Positions 1-7,983 of a DNA stretch of 25,374 nt are shown one piece after another (position 1 is the first letter of the stretch; each line of letters begins with the position of its first letter). The stretch covers positions 13,633 through 39,006 of the forward strand of contig PLSY01000398.1 in NCBI GenBank assembly GCA_003164275.1, written 5' to 3'. The position numbers and the translations under genes are program-made. The stretch comes from Acidimicrobiaceae bacterium. Lineage in GTDB: Bacteria > Actinomycetota > Acidimicrobiia > Acidimicrobiales > RAAP-2. The notes beneath the pieces were generated by a model. The model was not told the origin of the DNA and did not search any database. It was given only the letters and a program-made list of their open reading frames with translations.

Positions 1-1109
1 GCAACCTGGCGTGCGTGCACTGCCTGTCGAGCTCAGGACGCCGTGATCCGAACGAGCTGAGCACCGAGGAGTGCAAAGCGGTGATCGACGAGTTCGAGCG
101 TATGCAGATCTTCTATGTGAACATCGGCGGCGGTGAGCCGACCGTGCGCTCGGACTTCTGGGAGCTGGTCGACTACGCGACCGACCATCACGTCGGCGTC
201 AAGTTCTCGACCAATGGCTCGAGGATCTCGACGGAAGTGGCCGAACGTCTGGCGTCGAGTGACTACGTCGACGTGCAGATATCGCTCGACGGCGCCACCG
301 CCGAGATCAATGACGCAGTCCGGGGCGACGGGTCGTTCGCCACCGCCATCACCGCCATGCAGCGGATGGCTGACGCCGGGTTCGTGGGCTTCAAGCTCTC
401 GGTCGTCGTCACCCGACACAACGTCAGCCAGCTCGACGAGTTCAAGGCCCTGGCCGACACCTACGGCGCCCAACTGCGCCTCACCCGCCTACGCCCATCG
501 GGGCGAGGCGCCGACGTCTGGGATGAACTGCACCCGACGGGCGACCAGCAGCGGACCCTCTATGACTGGCTGGTGGCCCACGGAGAGGATGTGCTCACCG
601 GCGACTCGTTCTTCCACCTGGCGGGCTACGGCGAGTCCCTCCCCGGGCTCAACCTGTGCGGTGCGGGACGCGTCGTCTGCCTGGTCGACCCGGTGGGCGA
701 CGTCTATGCCTGCCCGTTCGCCATCCATGAGGAGTTCCTGGCCGGAAACGTGCGCGCCCCGGGTGGCTTCACCGAGGTGTGGCGGCACTCAGACCTGTTC
801 ACCGAGCTGCGTCAGCCCCAGAGCGCGGGGGCGTGCGGATCGTGCGGGCACTACGACGCCTGCCGCGGCGGCTGCATGGCCGCCAAGTTCTTCACCGGCC
901 TGCCCCTCGACGGCCCCGACCCCGAGTGTGTCCTCGGCCACGGCGAGCACTCCCTCGCCGCCCGGGGCGAGGCCGAGCCCCCCAAGCCCTCCCTCGACCA
1001 CTCGATAAAGCCGCGACGGGTACCCGTGGTCATGCGGGATCGTCGGCCGGACCGCACGTGCGACGAGAACCCCCTCGCGTCGTTCGACCCGGCCGTCCTC
1101 GCCACCTGA
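1..1109 (+). CDS. mftC: Mycofactocin radical SAM maturase MftC (5'-truncated)
   Basis: This radical SAM/SPASM enzyme modifies the C-terminal Val-Tyr of the precursor peptide MftA, by oxidative decarboxylation of Tyr and then cyclisation, with the help of MftB. The window opens inside the Cx3Cx2C cluster motif. Bases 1-2 are the end of the first Cys codon, followed by NLACVHC, so the N-terminus and presumably mftA and mftB lie just upstream. GGGEP (about 127-141) is the SAM-binding motif. The C-terminal third carries the SPASM cysteines (CGAGRVVC, then ACPF, CGSCGHYDACRGGC, and a late PEC). The stretch around LRPSGRGADVWDELHP and the CRGGCMAAKFFTGLP block are close to what I know of mycobacterial MftC. 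It ends 3 nt before the next gene. The family assignment is near certain; only the missing start limits the entry. Confidence 0.96.
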   Translation, partial: NLACVHCLSSSGRRDPNELSTEECKAVIDEFERMQIFYVNIGGGEPTVRSDFWELVDYATDHHVGVKFSTNGSRISTEVAERLASSDYVDVQISLDGATAEINDAVRGDGSFATAITAMQRMADAGFVGFKLSVVVTRHNVSQLDEFKALADTYGAQLRLTRLRPSGRGADVWDELHPTGDQQRTLYDWLVAHGEDVLTGDSFFHLAGYGESLPGLNLCGAGRVVCLVDPVGDVYACPFAIHEEFLAGNVRAPGGFTEVWRHSDLFTELRQPQSAGACGSCGHYDACRGGCMAAKFFTGLPLDGPDPECVLGHGEHSLAARGEAEPPKPSLDHSIKPRRVPVVMRDRRPDRTCDENPLASFDPAVLAT

Positions 1110-1112
1110 ACC

Positions 1113-3089
1113 GTGCCACGACTGGTCGACTCGGTGGCGGTGGCTTCTAGGCACGCGCCGTCCCGGGTGGTCTTCGGGCCCCACGAGACGAACCTTGCCC
1201 GGGGGCGGGACATGAGCGATCGCCATGTGGCCTACTACCGGGCCCGGGCCGAGGGTGGGTGCGGGTTGGTGGTGACCGAGACGGCGTCGGTGCACGCCTC
1301 GGACTGGCCCTATGAGCGGGCACCGTTGGCTGCCGAGTGCGGTCCGGGCTGGTCCGACATCGCAGCTGTCTGTCAGCCCCACGGCACCTTGGTCCTCGCT
1401 GGCCTCGGCCACAGCGGCGGCCAGGGATCGAGTGCCTACTCACAGTCGGTGATGTGGGCCCCTTCCCGGGTGGCCGATGCCATCAACCGCGAGATGCCAG
1501 TGGAGATGGAGCTCGAGGACATCGACGCCCTCGTCGGCGGCTTCGAAGCGGCTGCCCGCCTGGCTGTCGACTCCGGCCTCGACGGCGTCGAGATAGATGC
1601 CGGCTACCAGTCGCTGCTCCGCCAGTTCCACTCCGGGCTCACCAACCTGCGCGGCGACGAGTACGGCCTCGACCGACTGCGCCTCACCACCCGGGTGCTC
1701 GAGGCGACGCGCCGGGCCGTCGGTCCGGACCGGATCATCAGCCTGCGACTGTGCTGCGACGAGCTGGCCCCCTGGGCCGGCGTCACCCCCGAACAGGCCA
1801 TCAGTCAGGTCGTGGCGCTGGCCGACCACCTCGACATCCTGGTGGTGGTGCGAGGGGGGCCCTTTTCGGCATCGGCCTACCGGCCCGACGCCCACACCCC
1901 GGCCGCGTTCAACCTCGATCTGTGCCGCCAGATCCACGCCGCCGTGGACGGGCGGGCGCTCGTCGTCCTGCAAGGAAGTGTGGTCGACCCGCTCGTCGCC
2001 CAGTCCGCCATCGACGAGGGGGCGTGCGAGCTGGTCGAGATGACCAGGGCCCAGATCGCCGAGCCCCGGCTGGTGGCGCTGGCCAGGGCCGATCACCTGG
2101 AGCAGGCCCGACCGTGCATCCTCTGCAACCAGGCGTGCCATGTGCGGGACAATCGCAATCCCGTCGTCAGCTGCGTCGGCGAGCCACGCAGCGGTCATGA
2201 GACGGTCGAGCCGTCGACCGTGGGCACCGACCGCTCCATTCGGGAGGTCCTGGTCGTCGGCTCCGGGATAGCCGGCCTCGAGTGTGCCAGAGTGCTGGCC
2301 GAGCGGGGACACCGGGTCCAGGTGGCCGAGCGCTCGGGGGTTGTCGGTGGCACCCTCCGGGCCGCCGCTGTCGGCCCCGGACGCGAGCGCCTGTCCGAAC
2401 TCGTGAGCTGGCTCGTCGACGAGTGCCAGCGGCTCGGAGTCCTCATCGAGGTGAGCCGCACCATCACCCCGAGCGACCTGGACGAGGCCCGGGCCAATGG
2501 CCGTCACGTGGTGCTCGCCACCGGGTCCCGGCCAGCCCCACTGGCCTATCCCGTGGACGGATCGGCCGTCGTCATCGACGCCCTGTCCTTGCTCCTCGGC
2601 GGTCTGGCCAGCCTCCCGAAGGGCCCGGTGGTCATCCACGACCCGATCGGTGGGCCGGTCGGCATCGGCGTGGCCGAGTGGCTGGCCGAGGCGGGAGTGC
2701 CCTCTTCGATCGTCACCCAGGACCAGATCGCCGGCACGCTGCTCTCCCTGTCCGGCGACCTGGCCGATGCCAACACCCGACTCCAACGCCTCGGCGTGCG
2801 ACGGGAGCTCCGGACAATGGTGCGCGCCGTGGACAACGGCCAGGTGGTGCTGGAAGACGTGTGGACGGGCGTCCAGCGCAGCCTCGAGTGTGGCGTGCTC
2901 GTCGACTGCAGCTTCAGGGTCCCGGACGAGGACCTCTACCTGAGCCGCCCCGGCACTCTGCGGGCCGGCGACTGCGTGGCCCCGAGGGGCATTCTGGCCG
3001 CCATCCTCGAAGGTCGGCGCCGGGCCATGGAGGTGGCCGCAGGGGCCATCGACGGCATGGGGTTCAAGGTGGCGGAGATGGCCTCGTGA
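1113..3089 (+). CDS. Mycofactocin-system FadH/OYE family oxidoreductase 1
   Basis: A 658-residue flavoprotein with the FadH/trimethylamine dehydrogenase layout: an FMN TIM barrel (about 1-330), a 4Fe-4S site and an FAD/NAD(P)-type domain (about 375-650). The cluster motif is Cx2Cx3Cx11C at Cys335, 338, 342 and 354, the spacing known from E. coli FadH. The Rossmann motif GSGIAGLE lies near residue 382. The barrel starts late (RHAPSRVVFGPHETN), without the usual LFxPxxxG opening. In the barrel signature that usually reads HGAHGYL, this protein has DAGYQSL, so the usual catalytic Tyr is Ser167. The GTG start 3 nt after mftC is chosen because no other start precedes the conserved text. The substrate is unknown. 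It matches the OYE-type families found only beside mycofactocin genes; the direction of reaction is inference. Confidence 0.9.
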   Translation: MPRLVDSVAVASRHAPSRVVFGPHETNLARGRDMSDRHVAYYRARAEGGCGLVVTETASVHASDWPYERAPLAAECGPGWSDIAAVCQPHGTLVLAGLGHSGGQGSSAYSQSVMWAPSRVADAINREMPVEMELEDIDALVGGFEAAARLAVDSGLDGVEIDAGYQSLLRQFHSGLTNLRGDEYGLDRLRLTTRVLEATRRAVGPDRIISLRLCCDELAPWAGVTPEQAISQVVALADHLDILVVVRGGPFSASAYRPDAHTPAAFNLDLCRQIHAAVDGRALVVLQGSVVDPLVAQSAIDEGACELVEMTRAQIAEPRLVALARADHLEQARPCILCNQACHVRDNRNPVVSCVGEPRSGHETVEPSTVGTDRSIREVLVVGSGIAGLECARVLAERGHRVQVAERSGVVGGTLRAAAVGPGRERLSELVSWLVDECQRLGVLIEVSRTITPSDLDEARANGRHVVLATGSRPAPLAYPVDGSAVVIDALSLLLGGLASLPKGPVVIHDPIGGPVGIGVAEWLAEAGVPSSIVTQDQIAGTLLSLSGDLADANTRLQRLGVRRELRTMVRAVDNGQVVLEDVWTGVQRSLECGVLVDCSFRVPDEDLYLSRPGTLRAGDCVAPRGILAAILEGRRRAMEVAAGAIDGMGFKVAEMAS

Positions 3090-3168
3090 TGTCCGCCGGC
3101 CACCAATGGGCCTTCCTCCAGGCGACACGTTCGGCCACCGGGCGCCGCCGGGCAACGGTCGGGTGGCT

Positions 3169-5151
3169 GTGAGCGCGGGAGCCGGGTACCGGCACCTGTT
3201 CACCCCGCTGCGGCTCGGCCCGGTCACGGTGTCCAACCGGATCGTCTTTTCCGCCCACCTGACGAACTACGCCACCAACGGGCTCCCGACGGCCCAACAC
3301 GCCGCCTACTACGGGGCGAGGGCGGCGGGTGGGGCCGGCCTCATCATCACCGAGGAGCACTCCACCCATCCGACCGACTGGCCCTACGAGAAGCTCATCC
3401 ACGGCTTCAACCCGGGCGTCATCGGGGGCTACCGCCAGATCACCGATGCCGTCCATGCCCACGACGTGCCGATCTTCGCCCAGATCAACCACAACGGCGG
3501 CCAGGCATCGAGCATGTACTCGAGACGGCCGGTATGGGCACCGAGCCCCATTCCCGACCCGCTGTTCCGCGAGGTGCCAAAGGCCGTCGAGCCCCATGAG
3601 ATCGCCGAGATCGTCGACGGGTACGCACTGGTGGCAACGCACTGCATGGAGGGAGGATTCGACGGGATCGAGCTCCAATGCTCCCACTCGTCAATCGTCC
3701 GCGGCTTCCTCTCCCCGGCCACCAACACCAGGGAGGACCACTACGGGGGAACCCTCGAGAACCGGGCCCGCCTCCTCTTGGAGATCGTGGACGCCGTGCG
3801 CCGGGTCATCGGAGCCGACCGGGCGCTCGGGGTGCGACTGTGCGGCGACGAGCTCATCGAGGGTGGCACCGATATCGACGACGCCATAGGCGTCGCCAAG
3901 CTGGTGGACGCCAGCGGGCAGGTGGACTACATCAACACCTCCATCGGCGTTGCCACAGCCACGCTCTACATGATCGAGGCCAGCATGCAGGTCCCGCCGG
4001 GCTACGCCATGTTCATCCCGAGCGCTATTCGTGAGGTGGTGGGCGTGCCCGTCGTCGGCGTCGGGCGATTCAAGGACCCGCTCCAGGCCGACCGGGCCCT
4101 GGGCGAGGGGCTCTGTGATCTGGTCGGTGTGGTCCGGGGCCAGATCGCCGACCCCGACTTCGCCGTGAAGGCCCGGTCGGGACACGCCACCGACATCAGG
4201 ACGTGCCTGTCGTGCAACCAAGAGTGCGTGGGCCGCATGGGCCTCAACCGCTGGCTCGGCTGCATCGAGAACCCCCGTACCGGCCGGGAGGCGATCGCCC
4301 TGTCCCGGCCGGTCCGCCGGCGCAAGGTGGTAGTGGTCGGTGGTGGCCCCGGCGGCCTGCAGGCGGCGGTGTCGGCCGCCGAGCTCGGTCATCAAGTCGT
4401 GTTGTTCGAACGCCACGAACGCCTGGGCGGCCAGGTGCAGGTGGCGGCCTCGGTGCCGAGTCGGGCCGAGTTCTTGGACATCGCCCGGAACCTCATCGTC
4501 GCCGCCAAGCGCGAAGGTGTCGACCTACGGACCGGGGTCACCGCCACGACCGACGCCATCAGGGCCGAGCACCCCGATGCGGTCATCGTGGCCACCGGCG
4601 CCCGACCGGCCCGACCGTGGTGGGCCGGCGACCATGCCCGCGTGGTCGACGTCCGTGACGTCTTGGAAGGTCGGGCCCATCCCGAGGGTCGGGTGGTGGT
4701 GGTCGACGAGCTCGGCTTCCATCAGGCCACCTCGACGGCGGAACTGCTGGCCGACCGGGGGTGCGAGGTGGAGGTCATCACCAACGGGATGGTGGTCGGC
4801 CAGGATCTAGGCATCACACTGGACATGGAGACGTGGAATATCAAGGCCCATGCCAAGGGCATCCGACAGAGCGTCGACCTCGTACCCATGGGCGTCGAGT
4901 CCCACCAGGCTGACCGGGCCGGCACCGAGACGGAGGCCTTGCTGCTGACCATGCAGCATCATCCGACCGGCACCGACCACCAACGCCTGTGCGACTGGGT
5001 GGTGTGCTCTGTGCACCAGGCGCCCGACGACGACCTGTGGCGTGAGCTCAAGACAGAGGCCTTCCCCGTCGAGCGCATCGGTGACTGCCTGGCCCCACGA
5101 CGGGCCCACGCCGCAGTGATCGAGGGCCAACGGGCGGCGCTGGCCCTGTGA
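3169..5151 (+). CDS. Mycofactocin-system FadH/OYE family oxidoreductase 2
   Basis: The second FadH/TMADH-type flavoprotein, 660 residues from this GTG. The order is an FMN barrel beginning YRHLFTPLRLGP, a Cx2Cx3Cx11C 4Fe-4S motif (Cys346, 349, 353, 365), and an FAD domain (VVVVGGGPGGLQAA, near residue 387). The last domain (VVVVDELGFHQATSTAELL) lacks a clean GxGxxG, as in dimethylamine and trimethylamine dehydrogenases. The barrel signature reads QCSHSSI: His173 is kept but the usual Tyr is Ser175. I chose GTG 3169 because it sits just before the family's normal N-terminus. ATG 3106 in the same frame would add 21 Pro/Gly-rich residues and cannot be excluded. It differs clearly from the preceding paralogue, so the pair are not recent duplicates. 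A role in mycofactocin redox traffic is inferred from the operon. Confidence 0.9.
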   Translation: MSAGAGYRHLFTPLRLGPVTVSNRIVFSAHLTNYATNGLPTAQHAAYYGARAAGGAGLIITEEHSTHPTDWPYEKLIHGFNPGVIGGYRQITDAVHAHDVPIFAQINHNGGQASSMYSRRPVWAPSPIPDPLFREVPKAVEPHEIAEIVDGYALVATHCMEGGFDGIELQCSHSSIVRGFLSPATNTREDHYGGTLENRARLLLEIVDAVRRVIGADRALGVRLCGDELIEGGTDIDDAIGVAKLVDASGQVDYINTSIGVATATLYMIEASMQVPPGYAMFIPSAIREVVGVPVVGVGRFKDPLQADRALGEGLCDLVGVVRGQIADPDFAVKARSGHATDIRTCLSCNQECVGRMGLNRWLGCIENPRTGREAIALSRPVRRRKVVVVGGGPGGLQAAVSAAELGHQVVLFERHERLGGQVQVAASVPSRAEFLDIARNLIVAAKREGVDLRTGVTATTDAIRAEHPDAVIVATGARPARPWWAGDHARVVDVRDVLEGRAHPEGRVVVVDELGFHQATSTAELLADRGCEVEVITNGMVVGQDLGITLDMETWNIKAHAKGIRQSVDLVPMGVESHQADRAGTETEALLLTMQHHPTGTDHQRLCDWVVCSVHQAPDDDLWRELKTEAFPVERIGDCLAPRRAHAAVIEGQRAALAL

Positions 5152-5192
5152 GCCCGAAACCCATGAGCCCGAAACCCATGAGCCCGAAACCC
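5148..5192 (+). repeat. Three tandem 15-nt units spanning the stop/start junction
   Basis: The unit RTGAGCCCGAAACCC occurs three times (5148, 5163, 5178), the first with GTG and the others with ATG, and a further ATG follows at 5193. Read in the ETF alpha frame, each unit encodes MSPKP and begins with a start codon. Read in the preceding gene's frame, each carries a TGA. The repeat therefore multiplies the overlap junction itself. Confidence 0.95.
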
Positions 5193-6299
5193 ATGGGTGC
5201 GGACCCGTTGAGCCCCGACGCGGCGGGCAGGACCCCGGGCGAGGATGACATGACCAGCACAGGCGCCTCGTCGATCCAACTGCCCCACGGGGCCCTGGCG
5301 GTGATCGTGGTCCGCGACGGCCGTCTCCCCGTCGGCGCGGACGACACGGTGGCCGAGGCCGGAGGGTCGGCCATCCTCGTCGGCTCGGGCACGGAGCAGG
5401 GCGCGAACGAACTGAGCGCCGCGCACCACATCTGGTTCGCCGAGGCCGGCCCGGGGCTCCGTCCCGCCCGCCTTGCCGAGGCTCTCGCCCCTCTCCTCGC
5501 CCGGTGCTCCCTCGTCGTGATGCCCGCCTCCCCCGACGGGCGCGACCTGGCCCCCAGGGTGGCGGCACTGCTCGACCGGCCACTCATCGCCCGGGCCGTC
5601 TCGGCTGAGCTCCGAGCGGACGGGTCGGACGGGGCCTCGAGCGGCGGGGTTCGTGCCGTGGTCGCCCGGTTGGACGACCGGGTCCTCGTCCCCATCGAGA
5701 CCGATGGCCCGACGGTCGTCACCCTGGCTCCGACCGGCCGGGCGACCCGGCACGGGGCGGTGACCACCGTCGAGCGCGTCGCCCTCGCCGAGCGTCACCC
5801 GGACAGGAACGGGGACGGCGACCCCGAGGTCATGGCCGTCTTGGAGCCCGACGTCCTCACCATGGACCTCGCCGACGCCACCCGGGTGGTGGGGGGAGGA
5901 GCCGGGCTCGTTGCCGGTCTCGACGACCACCAGGCCACCGAGGTGTTCGACCGGCTGATCCGGGTGGCGGGCGTGCTCGGTGCCTCGGCCGGCGCCACCC
6001 GGGTGGCCACCGACGCCGGATGGACCGGCTACGAACGTCAGATCGGCACCACCGGGGTGACCATCGATCCCGAGCTCTACGTGGCCCTCGGCATCTCGGG
6101 CGCCACCCAGCACGTCGGTGGACTCGGCGCCCCCCGCCACATCGTGAGCGTCAACACCGACAGCTCGTCACCGATGACGGCCATGGCCGACCTGGGCCTC
6201 GTGACCGACGCCCGGGCCTTTCTGGCCGAGTTGGCCGGACGACTGGCGACAGGTGCCACCGAGGCGCCCCGTACGGAAGAGAAGATGAAACCACTGTGA
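5148..6299 (+). CDS. Mycofactocin-associated ETF alpha-like (FixB-like) subunit
   Basis: Electron transfer flavoprotein alpha-type protein, 383 residues from GTG 5148, expected to bind FAD and pair with the beta-like protein encoded at 7980. The N-terminal domain starts ALAVIVVRDGRLPVGAD, the usual ETF alpha opening. The C-terminal FAD domain is well kept: QIGTTGVTIDPELYVALGISGATQH, then NTDSSSPMTAMADLGLV (about residues 310-355). The usual QTGK is TTGV, a mild divergence. The start is uncertain. GTG 5148 overlaps the preceding stop (GTGA), ATGs at 5163, 5178 and 5193 are in frame, and ATG 5250, with GCGAGG upstream, lies closer to the conserved domain. About 45 extra residues at the N-terminus (MSPKP repeats, then a Pro/Asp/Gly-rich stretch) have no counterpart in ordinary ETF alpha. 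Confidence 0.88.
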   Translation: MSPKPMSPKPMSPKPMGADPLSPDAAGRTPGEDDMTSTGASSIQLPHGALAVIVVRDGRLPVGADDTVAEAGGSAILVGSGTEQGANELSAAHHIWFAEAGPGLRPARLAEALAPLLARCSLVVMPASPDGRDLAPRVAALLDRPLIARAVSAELRADGSDGASSGGVRAVVARLDDRVLVPIETDGPTVVTLAPTGRATRHGAVTTVERVALAERHPDRNGDGDPEVMAVLEPDVLTMDLADATRVVGGGAGLVAGLDDHQATEVFDRLIRVAGVLGASAGATRVATDAGWTGYERQIGTTGVTIDPELYVALGISGATQHVGGLGAPRHIVSVNTDSSSPMTAMADLGLVTDARAFLAELAGRLATGATEAPRTEEKMKPL

Positions 6300-7609
6300 G
6301 CTCTGTCACCACTTCCTTTGACGCCGTCGTGGTCGGGGCCGGCCCGGCTGGTTCGGCTGCCGCCCTGGCCCTGGCCCGGGCCGGACGCTCGGTGGTCATG
6401 GTCGAGCGGGGCCTCTTCCCGGGGTCGAAAAACGTCTATGGCGGCGTGGTCTATGGCCGGGTGCTCGACGACATCATCCCCAACTGGTGGGAGCAGGCGC
6501 CCGTGGAGCGATGGGTGGTCCGACGGTCCACCATGATGATGACCGGCACCCAGTCGCTGTCGATCGACTACCGCACCGAAGCCTGGGGACGCCCGCCCTT
6601 CAACGGCATGACCGTCCTGCGTTCGCAGTTCGACTCGTGGTTGGCCGCCAAGGCCACCGAGTCGGGGGCACGCCTCCTCACCTCCACCGTCGCCACTGGC
6701 CTCGTGCGGGACGGCGCCGGCCGCGTGGTCGGGGTAAGCACCGACCGCGACGGAGCGGTGCTCCATGCCAAGGTGGTCGTTGCCTGTGACGGGGTGAACT
6801 CGTTCCTGTCCAAAGAGGCCGGACTCCTCCCTGCGGCCGAGTCCTCCCATTACACCCTCGGACTGAAAGAGGTCCTCGAGCTGCCGGCCGATGCCATCAA
6901 TGACCGCTTCGGCGTGCGCTCCCACGAAGGGGTGGACATCGAGATACTCGGATGCACCCGGGGCATTCCCGGTGGTGGTTTCCTCTACACCAACGCCGAC
7001 TCGGTCAGCGTCGGCGTAGTTGTCTCCCTCCCCCAACTGGCCGAGTCGAAGGTCCGCCCCGAAGAGCTCATCGCCGACTTGAAGGAACACCCGTCGATCG
7101 CCCCCTTCCTGCGCGGCGCCACCTTGCGCGAGTACGCCGCCCACCTCATACCCGAGGGCGGCTACGACACCATGCCCGTCCTCGCCACCGACGGCATGGT
7201 GGTGGCCGGGGACGCGGCGGCCATGACCCTCGCCGCCGGCATGTGGCTCGAGGGCGTCAACTTCGCCATCGGCTCGGGGGACGCGGCGGGCCGGGCCGTC
7301 GACCGGGCCATAGCCACCGGGGACACGTCGGCGCACGGACTGTCGTCGTACCGGGCCGACCTGGAGGGCCAGTTCGTCCTGGCCGACCACAAGCGGCTTC
7401 GAAAGGCCCCGGCACTGGTTCTGTCCGAAAGGGTCCAACAACGATACCCAGGGCTCCTCTGCGACCTGGCCGAAGGGATGTTCACCGTGACCAACCCGAC
7501 ACCCAAGCTCGGTGGCCTGAAGGTGACGCGGGCCGCCGCCGCCAAACACGGGGTCAAGCTCCGAGAGCTCGCCGCCGACACCCTCCGAGGACTGAGGATC
7601 TTCGGATGA
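6296..7609 (+). CDS. FixC-like FAD-dependent oxidoreductase (ETF dehydrogenase family)
   Basis: A 437-residue flavoprotein of the FixC/geranylgeranyl-reductase/ETF:quinone oxidoreductase superfamily. It would take electrons from the ETF-like pair and, with the FixX-like ferredoxin, pass them on, probably to quinone. FAD motif: DAVVVGAGPAGSAAA (GAGPAG at 14-19), with the ribose-binding Glu37 in MVERG. FixC-type blocks follow: FPGSKNVYGGVVYG (about 42-55), the GDAAAM FAD motif (about 305) and GMWLEGVNFAIGSGDAAG just after it. Length matches FixC (about 430). The start is the GTG overlapping the preceding TGA (GTGA). The frame stays open upstream, but that extension lies within the ETF alpha gene and is not conserved. 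Whether this set bifurcates electrons or only transfers them cannot be told from sequence alone. Confidence 0.9.
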   Translation: MSSVTTSFDAVVVGAGPAGSAAALALARAGRSVVMVERGLFPGSKNVYGGVVYGRVLDDIIPNWWEQAPVERWVVRRSTMMMTGTQSLSIDYRTEAWGRPPFNGMTVLRSQFDSWLAAKATESGARLLTSTVATGLVRDGAGRVVGVSTDRDGAVLHAKVVVACDGVNSFLSKEAGLLPAAESSHYTLGLKEVLELPADAINDRFGVRSHEGVDIEILGCTRGIPGGGFLYTNADSVSVGVVVSLPQLAESKVRPEELIADLKEHPSIAPFLRGATLREYAAHLIPEGGYDTMPVLATDGMVVAGDAAAMTLAAGMWLEGVNFAIGSGDAAGRAVDRAIATGDTSAHGLSSYRADLEGQFVLADHKRLRKAPALVLSERVQQRYPGLLCDLAEGMFTVTNPTPKLGGLKVTRAAAAKHGVKLRELAADTLRGLRIFG

Positions 7610-7983
7610 CCGAACCATCCGGCGCCGACACGGCTCCTGTTCCGCCCCTCCCGGCTTCCGCAGAGGCCACGGCTGTCCCCTACGCACAGCCGACGTCATG
7701 GAGAGGCATCTCCTTCGAGGAGCGGATGGCAACGGTCGACTTCCGCATCGGGGCCCGCGCCCACATCACCGTCGACTCCGAGATCTGCCGGTCATGCACG
7801 ACCACGGCCTGTGTGACCGCCTGTCCGGCCAACCTGTTCGCCCCGACGTCAGACGGTGGCATCCTCTTCAACTACGAGGAGTGCTTCGAGTGCGGGACCT
7901 GCTACATGGTCTGCAACAGCGAGGGCGCCATCACCTGGACCTATCCCGACGGCGGCCAGGGCGTCGTCTTCCACAACGGATGA
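7606..7983 (+). CDS. FixX-like ferredoxin
   Basis: A 125-residue iron-sulfur protein of the FixX family, the partner of FixC and fused to it in mammalian ETF:quinone oxidoreductase. Cysteines fall in two groups: Cys61, 64, 69, 73 (CRSCTTTACVTACP) and Cys93, 96, 99, 103 (CFECGTCYMVC). The second group with Cys73 matches the usual FixX cluster site. The complete first group could support a second 4Fe-4S cluster. FixX is normally about 95 residues; here a Pro/Ala-rich N-terminal extension of about 35 residues precedes the fold. The ATG overlaps the stop of the FixC-like gene (ATGA) and its own stop overlaps the ETF beta-like gene, so it is translated between its two expected partners. Confidence 0.92.
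   Translation: MTEPSGADTAPVPPLPASAEATAVPYAQPTSWRGISFEERMATVDFRIGARAHITVDSEICRSCTTTACVTACPANLFAPTSDGGILFNYEECFECGTCYMVCNSEGAITWTYPDGGQGVVFHNG

Noticed and set aside
1440..3236. Long antisense open frames, for example 1440-3236, 4959-6140, 6077-7732, 22219-23580 and 23202-24935 on the minus strand
   Set aside because: They lie opposite genes with clear family motifs, their translations are Arg/Gly/Pro-rich without recognisable domains, and such frames are expected at this GC content.
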